This document shows, piece by piece, positions 56,335 to 64,000 of a stretch of DNA of 64,000 nt. The position numbers and the translations under genes are program-made. The notes under the pieces are model-generated. The model did not search any database, had not been told where the DNA came from, and was given only the letters and a program-made list of their open reading frames with translations. The stretch is from contig CACRXP010000233.1 in NCBI GenBank assembly GCA_902702965.1, forward strand, positions 369,048-433,047, written 5' to 3'. Each line of letters begins with the position of its first letter. The stretch's first letter is position 1. The DNA comes from Spirometra erinaceieuropaei. Its lineage: Eukaryota > Platyhelminthes > Cestoda > Diphyllobothriidea > Diphyllobothriidae.

Positions 56335-56772
56335 CAAAGAATTGCCCTCTGAATTCGGAGCAACAGCTGGAGAGCCGTTGGAACCGACTGAAGGGACAGC
56401 CGCATTGCGTGTGGCCAGATCAAGCAGCAGACGCCACAGTCGGCCTATGCCCTCTGCGTTTATGCGCAAAAGCGGGCAGAAGACCCTTTCATCTGTGCAG
56501 CGGACTCCGTCCTTGCCATAGTGAGCCAACAGAGAACCCAAAAGCAACTCAAGAACGACGCTGCCCGGCTTGTCGGCGGCGGCGGAGCGGTTCACAGACA
56601 TAACGGAGAGCTGGTCCTCCAGGGAAGCCATGAGAGAGACCACAGAGTGCGATGCAAGCAGTGGCCAACCGCAGGTGAGACATGCGTGTGTTTGGGCTCT
56701 GAGAGACACGTGACTGTTGGGCCTAGGATTGTCCCGGACAACCTTGTCGGTTTCCTCAATGATAGATGACAG
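56335..56772 (-). CDS. HERC2: HERC2-like exon following RLD1 (146 codons)
   Basis: Acceptor TTATTGTTCAG and donor TTTG/GTGAGT, phase 0/0. It reads LSSIIEETDKVV, HVSLRAQTHACLTCGWPLLA, SLMASLEDQLS and SVVLELLLGSLLAHYG. Human has TVQSAAQAVLQSGWSVLLPT, ALSALLP and RFMIDLLVGSLMADGG in that order after RLD1. The open frame upstream to 56928 is intron read-through. Confidence 0.75.
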
Positions 56773-59700
56773 CTGAACAATAAGAGAAAAATAGTTATGA
56801 ATGGCCGGCGATGCATGGACGGAGAAACAAGCAGTAAGCTGAAGTCTAGTGCTTAAAGTCCCGCCAAAAACAATAAAACGTGCTTCGAAATTGTCATAAC
56901 TTGGTAACAGACATGGCCTGGGAGGCAACCAGCCGACGGCATAAACCAGTCTTCCTTTGGAAAGTAGGTTACATTGCAGTGGCTCGTTCTTAATGTGCCC
57001 TTATGAAATTTTCCACTTCCACAAAATCTGAGACGCCTCACGGTGGCCCACTACAAGTAGAGCTGGGGACCAGGTCTATATAGTAAGCGAAGACGGACCG
57101 TTTAACATTGTCAACCACTGCGTCATGACCACTCCTCAGGCAGTTGGTCATTAGAATACTGTGGGTGCGGGAATAGTGGGGTAGATAAGGCGCAAGTCTG
57201 TTTCACTACGAACAACTGTATGAGCTTTTGAAATTGAGCCGACAAAATGAGGCGTATCTCCCCCTCTCTCTCTATTGCGCACGTCTTGTGGGCCAGTGGT
57301 GGTCTTCGTCATTTGATATGGTTGGACTACCGTTCTCCCGCATTTATAATGCTAAAGGCCGTATAAGCATTTGCCGGACATGTGTAGATCAGAAATTTCA
57401 AGTGAAAGACTAAGGTGCAGAGCTTGAAATTTGAGTAACAGATATTAGTTCGAGTTAAGACGGCCACTGATTGGACGCCAGAACTCATAGAAGAGTCAGT
57501 CAAAGATGGCGGTAAAACAAAAACAGAACAAGTGGCGGTTATAAGTTACACAAAACTCCGAAGACTAGTCTGGGGATGACCGCACAAAAATCCGTATGTG
57601 GGCGCAAGAGCAATATGCTGGTTGACTGCGTTCTCATCAGAGGCCCATGCTTTAATAAAACGACTTTGCTTGCGTAGTTGAACTCGTTATTCGTTGCGAA
57701 GGTGCGGGCTACCACAATGAACTATCCGCAACTCCATGGCAAAGTCATGGAGTGCTCTTGTGTGTGACCCTACTTTTTACTCGAGTTAACCTCTGTAGGT
57801 ATACGGACAGCTTGGGCATGGGATACAATACACTATGCCTGGTTGTGCACTGGAGTTTGATCATGACCCCGCTATGCATACCAGCACTGAATCGCTGCCC
57901 GATTCCAACGCAGCAGTGTACACGATCACCTCTGAACCCTTTGCGGTGATGGTAAAAACAAAATAGGGGACGATTACAGGATTCTTTAACCAATCAAAAA
58001 CCAGTGCCGCAAGTTTGGAGTTTGACGCGCGACGGTCCGTATGTGGGCACAAGATCGGTATGCCAGTGGACTGAGTCCTCATTAGAGGCTCGAAATTCAA
58101 TCTGCGCCAAACCGGTCTTGCTCCTGGTTTGAGCAACGAACGAAATTGAACAAGCCGCATGTTACTCATTACGAGTAGCCACTTTCGATAATTCGTCACA
58201 CCATGACACATTCAACTGGTGTTCGTATGTGCACTATCCGAGCCTGAACTCCGTTTGACCTTTGTAATTGCAGGGGCAGCGTGGGAACGAAGCATAGTAC
58301 TCTAGGCCGGGTAGCCGCACCGAGGTTTAATTATGACCGTCTGTGAAATTCCTACACGTCACTGCACACGGTCACCTCTGGACCGTCCTTTATACACGGT
58401 AGAAAATGCCATATCATCTATGGGGTTTCTTCTTAGGCCCTTCGGATGCGAACACGTAGGGAGCGGATTACAGGAACCTTTTGATAGTTATTCCGCGTAA
58501 ATTGGTCACGAATAAATCGAGCCTTACTGGCCTCGTCTTCCCGGTTACTGCAGTTACTCCGAATCCGCTTGACGAGTGTTCTCACTCAGCTTTGGACAGT
58601 TGCTGCGAAAGCCAAGAAGTCGCTCGGTAGTCGCTGTCTTCCTACAAACCGTTGTATCAAGTTTGCCATTTAGGGACTGGCCTGACGGGTCTCATAACAG
58701 AGCGGCGGTTTCTTTTCTCTTCTTACCCCGCAAACTGCATATCTGGGAAGATTGCGCCAAATAGATTATCCGAGTGCTACCACATGTCCTTCCTGACAAT
58801 AGTAAACATGTCCACGGCGTGACTGTGCCAAAATACGGACTTTTGTAGGCCGAAGACATTATTTTCTAACTCCTGCTGGACAGATTTTGTCTCTAAACCA
58901 GAGAATGGAAAGTCAATGGAGTTTCTTTTCTCTGCTCATAGGTCTCCCCAAACCAATTGAAATAAGTCTCTTGACAGAATCCGAACAATTCAATGTGGTG
59001 CTCACTCTTGAGCTGACTCTGCACTTCGGCGCATGCTCCTTCATGTGTTTTGCTCAAGACCCCGAGCGTCAAATTAGGTGGAATAAATCGAAAGTATGAC
59101 TTCGCTTGACTGAGTACTCCGACCTCCGAAATCTAGAAAGAAGCTTGAAACCGAGTTCCCTGAGGCAGTCGGTTTGCTCCCTTGATATTTCAGTTTGGAA
59201 CAAATTCACCTCGTCTAATTGTAAGAAAGGAGTCTTCACGGCAAGAATTGACTGTGGTTGAACATCTGGCTTATCGGCCACTGGCAGCCCACAGACCCGA
59301 GCCAAAGTGGTGTCTCCTGACTCCATTCAAGACTATTTATGATCCGCGGTCACCTCTTTGGGATGGAATTCCGTACGATATTCATCCAGCCGACCTGCGG
59401 TCGCCTTCGGTCCATGAGGTAAGCAGTGGTTTGTAAAATACTGTCACCAACAAGAACCCTGACTTGTCCATTGCCGTATTCTTGGTCTACCACAGCATTT
59501 GCTCGCCCCTAATCCTCCGGTAGGATAGTAAGTTTCTGATTGCTTATGACTCGCTTTGCGAGATGCACTGAATTGACCTGTGTGCCAACAACTTCGGTTC
59601 TCATGAGCGTAAATTCTAGAACAACAATAAAGTCGTTCGGGATCGGCACCCGCGCTGTTGAAAAAGCCTGATGTCCTAGCACTCGTGGTTGCAGTTGCCG

Positions 59701-60824
59701 GTTTTAATCCAGTCATCTGTTTAAAAACGGAGATCGGCAAAGGTATGCTTTATGGCCGAAGTTACTTACTCCGGAGAACATTTATGTTGCTTTCCCGGAA
59801 ACTAATGGGCAAAAGAGCATTTTTAGAGGCCTGAGTCAGTTAGCTAACCCCTTATCTCCTTCGAAGTAGGGGGTTTAGGCGAGAACCAGGGTATTATATT
59901 CAAGGCTGATCTGAAGTACAGAGCGAGTTAAACCCGGCAGAAGCAGAGGCCAGATCGGTCCCCTTCCGATTACGCCGTGATGAGAGTGTGATCAACTCGA
60001 GTAATCCAGTCATGCGTTTGCAAGGTTCTTTTGATGTCTGGTGTAGAACGTGACCATGACATGCAATTAACGAGACAGACGGCAGGGGGGGAGGGGATGC
60101 AATATGCGACCCAACTTTGCATATTACTTCTTACTGCTTACTGATTCTTACGAAAGTTTTTTTGTTTAATTAGGGTACAATGATTGCCTTTTTTCAAGAT
60201 AACACAAATATTCGCTTAAATATCATGTTCAGCTCATTTGTCAGTTGTTGTACAAGCTAATTTGGCATACTTCACCTCTGCTGGCCATCTTGATGGCTTC
60301 TCGGCGTTTCGCTGTTCTACATCATTAAGTCGCGCCGTCCGGTCAACGGTCCCACTTTACTCTTATGGGGTTCGCCAACGTCCTTCGTCCTTGGGTTTCT
60401 ATTGGTTTTTTCGTCACCTTGATTTCTGAACTTGGCGTCTTATTGTGGAAGTGCTATGTTTGGCTTTCTTTGGTTTTCTAGCGTTAAATTTCGCTAGTAT
60501 CCAATTTTCCGGGTCGCTTTTAAGGTCACGCACGGATCCATTTGATCATATTCACGGAAATCGAACATTTTCCTAAAAGTTAATCCTTCTTTACCGCTCT
60601 CTTTCCCATCCATTAGCCCCACTCATATAACCTCTATTCCCACCAGTCGCGTAAGACACAATGACCTATCCTCCGCATGTTGGATGGGGTCGCATATTGC
60701 GTCGTTGCCGGCAGGGGGAAGACAACACTCGAGTCCTGCGCCCTACTTTCGCCCAAATAACGGCAACAGAATCCGCGGTCAGAGTACAGAGTTCATACGC
60801 CTAGACTGGAACAGAGAAACGCAC
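56773..60824 (-). other. intron, 4.1 kb, with tandem duplication
   Basis: Contains a fragment of the GACGGACTGTTTAGC repeat family (57090-57140) and the tandem duplication at 57560-58420. Nothing else was recognised. Confidence 0.55.
57560..58420 (+). repeat. tandem duplication, two units of about 400-460 bp
   Basis: Unit 1 (about 57575-57960) and unit 2 (about 58030-58420) share, in order, GTCCGTATGTGGGC(G/A)CAAGA, CTCATTAGAGGC, ACCTCTGTAG/ACCTTTGTA, CAGCTTGGGCATGGGATA versus CAGCGTGGGAACGAAGCATA, TTTGATCATGACC versus TTAATTATGACC, and CACGATCACCTCTGAACC versus CACGGTCACCTCTGGACC. Divergence is substantial. Confidence 0.7.
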
Positions 60825-61181
60825 CAAATGGAGGATCCTCTTAGCTAGAGCCTCGGGCAAGCTGAAAGAACGTGACTTTGAAATCATCAGCTGGATGTTG
60901 AGGAGCTTCAGGGCGGAACAAATGAGGTTGCAAGAGGCCTCAGATGTGGCATTAGTCTCCTCCCCTTGAGAGCAGAGGGCAGATGGCAGCGCTTTGAGGA
61001 TGAAATTGAGCAGGAGATCGAAAGTGTGTTGGGAGACCTCGGCCACAAATGGATGCAGCAGGGGTAGTAACGGTTTCGCAGGCAGTGGTTCGGGTGCAGA
61101 GTGGCCGCTCTGTGCATCGGTGACAGGGGTGGGGACGGTGTTGAAGATCGGTGGCAGGGAGTGCCAGCCAACGCATGCCGA
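60825..61181 (-). CDS. HERC2: HERC2-like exon just after RLD1 (119 codons)
   Basis: Acceptor CTATTTTAG and donor CATTTG/GTGCGT, phase 0/0. It contains LHPFVAEVSQHTFDLLLNFI and ASCNLICSALKLLNIQLMIS. Human has LRVPFVVDICSMTFEQLDLL and ECVAVATLNLLRLQLHAAIS directly after RLD1. The correct frame is not the one with the longest Met-started ORF in the first third of the exon. The first third is a poorly conserved Pro/Thr-rich stretch. Confidence 0.75.
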
Positions 61182-63320
61182 CTAAAATAGACACGCACAA
61201 AAACTCACTGAGAAACCTGCTTGATGGGAGACGAAGAGCAGGAAGACCGAAAGGTGGGGTTGATAATAATTTTTCTAGGTTAGCACTATCGCTGCCCTAG
61301 TTACAGGGCAATAAGTACAATGCTTGAACTCAAATCATCACGGAGGAAAAAAACTACCTTAGTCAAATACCTCGAGGGAGCTTATTTTGAGGACCCAATT
61401 TCTATGCACGTTAGAGGACTTTCGGTAACTGAGTCAGTTGCACATATGAATACCGTAGATGTGCTGTCTCGCAAAGTGTTAGCCAAAATCCTAAAATTTG
61501 TTTTTGATTCAAAAAGATTATTTAAGTAGGGTCGTTGTACTACTTATCGTGCAGCATAATCCCAAGATATTTCAATCACATTAGGTTGCTGGCTTTTGGA
61601 CTGGCTCCTTTTCGGCCAGCCGGAGAAGACAGACTCGGTGAAAAGCGACTAAGTAAGAAGTGTGAATCTTTCCCAGTGATCTTCAACGTCCTTAAAAATT
61701 CAAATACATTTAGTTGGAGGCATGCACAAAAATATCCTCTGTTTTACTCATTTGGCGGTAAATTCTTTCTTTCAATTTTAAGCTTGAAAAAAGATTCTTT
61801 CGCTTTTATGAGACTTTTTCAATTTCCGAATAATTTTGAACCCAACCTGCCGTTACACTTGTATTCGGGGTTTCCAAACTACAAGCTCTATATTTTTTAT
61901 AAAAAGAAAATCCTGTATTTTTGTATGCTATTAAAAAGACGCCACATAGGGTTCACAACATTTTACAATGGATGTGGCCTCTGTTGTATACTTCGCAAAC
62001 AGCAATAATCAACGGAGAGATACGATGCCGTATAAATGGACATTTCACTATCTTAAAAATGTCGTTATCGCAAACGTTTTTAAAAAGTAAGAATACACTT
62101 TCTGCAGCCATGAAACTTAGAGAAAAAGTGATTTGCAATCACATGAAATGGAATTATTTTGTGCACGTTTTCTATAAAATATATTTGAATTTTTGAGGGC
62201 ATCGAAATTCACTTGAAAAAATTTATACTACATAAGTAGTCATTGTTAGAGCGTAGTTTTTCCTGACGGTCAGAAATAAGCTCGTTCAAAAGCCGGTATC
62301 TTGACGTAACTGAAATACCTTGGGACTATGCTGTAGGATAATGAATACAACAATACTATCTAAATAATCTTTTAGAACCAAAAACGCATTTTGAAAATTC
62401 GGTTAACATTCCATCTACCTGAGTGTTTCTTAATTTTCAGCGATGATACCTATGCAAACATTTATGAGGTCAGGTTCGGTAAACGTACGTTTCGGATTAT
62501 TCATCATTAGGCCTGAACAGTAGTACAAGAGGGAATAGAGTAGCAAAAGTTAAGCAGACTATAAAAGTAAGTGTAGGGGAGAGGGGCGAGGGCGTTTAGA
62601 GGTCAAGGGTCAGAGTCCGGTTCTGTCGGAGTCTTATATTTCTGAAAACGCCTGATGGTAAACAATAGAAAGCGTACGTTCGCCGGACTTGACTTCTTAA
62701 ATATTTCTTGAGAAGATCTGTAAAAACAGCAAATTTCTAAAGTCAGTTGTTGCTGTTGGACTTCGAAGGTAAAGAAGCGTGTTAAGAACCTGAGTAGTAG
62801 ACGCTGATTCGGGCAGGTCCCAGGTTCCTCTCTCGCTTAGGAGAGGAAAAGTGCTGTGCACTGTACTGCAGATCTTGACTCAACGACCGTTTGCAATGCG
62901 CGAGTGTAATCTGCGTGTCATATGTCAAAAATATTGCCTTATGGAGCACAGTTCTGCAAGTTGCTCTAACATGTTATTTATGGGGCAATATCTGGCCTTA
63001 TTGGCGGCCTTTAACTCCGTTAATGCCATTTATCTACCACCACTTGAAGTGGAACCAATTTACTAGTTCCAACTCATTAACTGGCGTTGAGTGAAAAAAG
63101 CCCGTCTATAAATAAAAATTGATTGTTTGCCACACGGCCATGCTTTGCAAATGGGCCTAAAGAGTTGAGGGGGGGATGCCCAGCTGAATGTAAAGAGCAG
63201 CAGGGATCTCTTTAACTTGCACTAGCTGGGTTGTAACTTGTTCTACAGATCTCAATGAGGTAGTGGATTGGCCATATGGCGGCCGGAAAGGCTGGCTAAT
63301 GAAACACTGCTCGACCTTAC
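61182..63320 (-). other. intron, 2.1 kb, AT-rich repeat
   Basis: Contains the AT-rich dispersed repeat copy (62150-62345). A long plus-strand frame at 61535-62008 is Phe/Lys/Tyr-rich, without recognised domains, and reads like AT-rich repeat sequence. Confidence 0.5.
62150..62345 (+). repeat. AT-rich dispersed repeat, second copy
   Basis: Same family as 14085-14300: TATTTTGTGCACGTTTTCTA, TAAAATATATTTGAATTTTT, GGCATCGAAATTCA, then GTTCAAAAGCCGGTATC. Confidence 0.65.
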
Positions 63321-63442
63321 CTCATTGATGTACTCCAGGCCCTCCAACCCGCCGGGCAGAGAGTTATCGATCCAGTTGAGTGGCGAGACAGACCCGTCCA
63401 CGGCTGAGATGTGAAACGCTGCCCCACCGCAGGACGCCGGTC
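63321..63442 (-). CDS. HERC2: HERC2-like exon, end of RLD1 (tentative)
   Basis: Clean acceptor TTTCCTGTAG and donor AATGAG/GTAAGG bound 40 codons: PASCGGAAFHISAVDG, then SPLNWIDNSLPGG and LEGLEYINE. CGGAAFHIS resembles the last RLD1 strand CGPAQSFAWS of human. Phase 0 out matches the next exon. Another frame over the same bases (RTGVLRWGSVSHLSR) is also open and cannot be fully excluded, but it would break the junction. Confidence 0.55.
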
Positions 63443-64000
63443 CTACAGGAAAATGAAGCGAAACGGTGTAAATTGAACAGGAGTGCTGCGATAACATCCA
63501 AATTCCCACAATGGCCGGAATAAATTGGGACGTTACGGCGTGTAAATGGACGGTCATAAAGTGGTCTCACCAACCGACGCAAAAACTCCGAGGCATAGGA
63601 AGAGGTCCCTTTTCCAGACATTTAATAGTTTGGTTTGTTAAGTAATGTTTTGACGGCTTTCTTCGACTGCAGAAAGACAACCAACCTTGTGCAACAAAAG
63701 AACCCCATACCTGATTTAATGATGGTTCGCTCGTGGGAACGGACGCGGACTACCAGTACTCCGGGGAGGCTCGGGTCACATCGAAGTCGCCTCTCTCTCC
63801 CCACAACCACCAATCATTGACTCAGGGAATAGGTAAGAGAGATTATAAGGCGTTAGTTTTAAACAGACAGGACTGATCATTTGCCAGCAGGCAAACACCT
63901 CGCAGGCCTTTCGCGTGGTGCGATTACCGGCGCGACCCATTTCGGTTTGCTTCCAGTGAATTTCCCAATCAGCGTTTTTGGCTAACAGTTTCATTCGGTT
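63443..64000 (-). other. upstream intron, nothing resolved
   Basis: The preceding exon of RLD1 should lie to the right. A short frame GTSSYASEFLRRL before a GTGAGA donor (63570-63621, minus) was seen but its phase (0 out) does not fit the exon at 63321 (phase 1 in). Confidence 0.4.

Noticed and set aside
61535..62008. 157-codon plus frame rich in Phe, Lys and Tyr
   Set aside because: AT-rich composition artefact next to a dispersed repeat; no domain and no splice context.

Overview
The window is eukaryotic nuclear DNA, about 45% GC at a guess by eye. It is almost entirely one large, intron-rich gene read on the minus strand. The exons encode the middle of a HERC2-type giant E3 ubiquitin ligase. 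The clearest part is an RCC1-like domain (5960-9441) that matches the second RCC1-like domain (RLD2) of HERC2 better than RLD3. The key strings are VFAWGLNDKEQLGG, VACGSRGAQTLAL, YYRLGHG and a trailing DPLGFSYL. Thirty-three exons were placed from about 63.4 kb down to 0.24 kb by splice signals, open frame and codon phase. Phases join without conflict from 63442 to 19605 and from 9817 to 239. Between 19604 and 10248 three joins stay open. The exons total about 10.8 kb of coding sequence (about 3,600 codons). The N-terminal RLD1 lies off the right edge. RLD3 and the catalytic HECT domain lie off the left edge. Comparisons with HERC2 were made by eye from memory of the human protein; no search was run.

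The organism is most likely a flatworm, and probably a tapeworm of the broad-tapeworm group (Diphyllobothriidea). This rests on decayed RTE-type and other non-LTR reverse transcriptases resembling those I associate with such worms, on mixed very short (44 bp) and multi-kilobase introns, and on many dispersed repeats with tRNA-like heads. It is inference, not proof.

Layout in window coordinates (the gene runs right to left). 63.4-56.3 kb: end of RLD1 and the helical region after it. 51.2-37.2 kb: helical armadillo-like region, with a remnant of the cytochrome-b5-like domain at 44.4-44.7 kb. 34.8-24.8 kb: further helical region. 22.9-22.2 kb: UBA-like segment with a proline/serine-rich tail. 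19.9-13.4 kb: acidic linker and a mind-bomb-type SH3-like repeat. 10.2-9.5 kb: second half of the DOC domain. 9.4-6.0 kb: RLD2. 3.3-0.2 kb: post-RLD2 linker. The CPH, ZZ and MIB/HERC2 domains known from vertebrate HERC2 were not found.

The introns hold the accessory content. There is a palindromic tRNA-Ser-like element flanked by 14-bp direct repeats (17877-18338). Two inverted copies of a terminal-inverted-repeat element carry TTAGGG-like cores. A ~1 kb degenerate TTAGGG-like array lies at 48.4-49.4 kb. Other items are two dead reverse transcriptase regions, tRNA-Arg-like SINE heads, a long GAT microsatellite, a tandem duplication and several dispersed repeat families. A 58-base N gap sits at 27580-27637.
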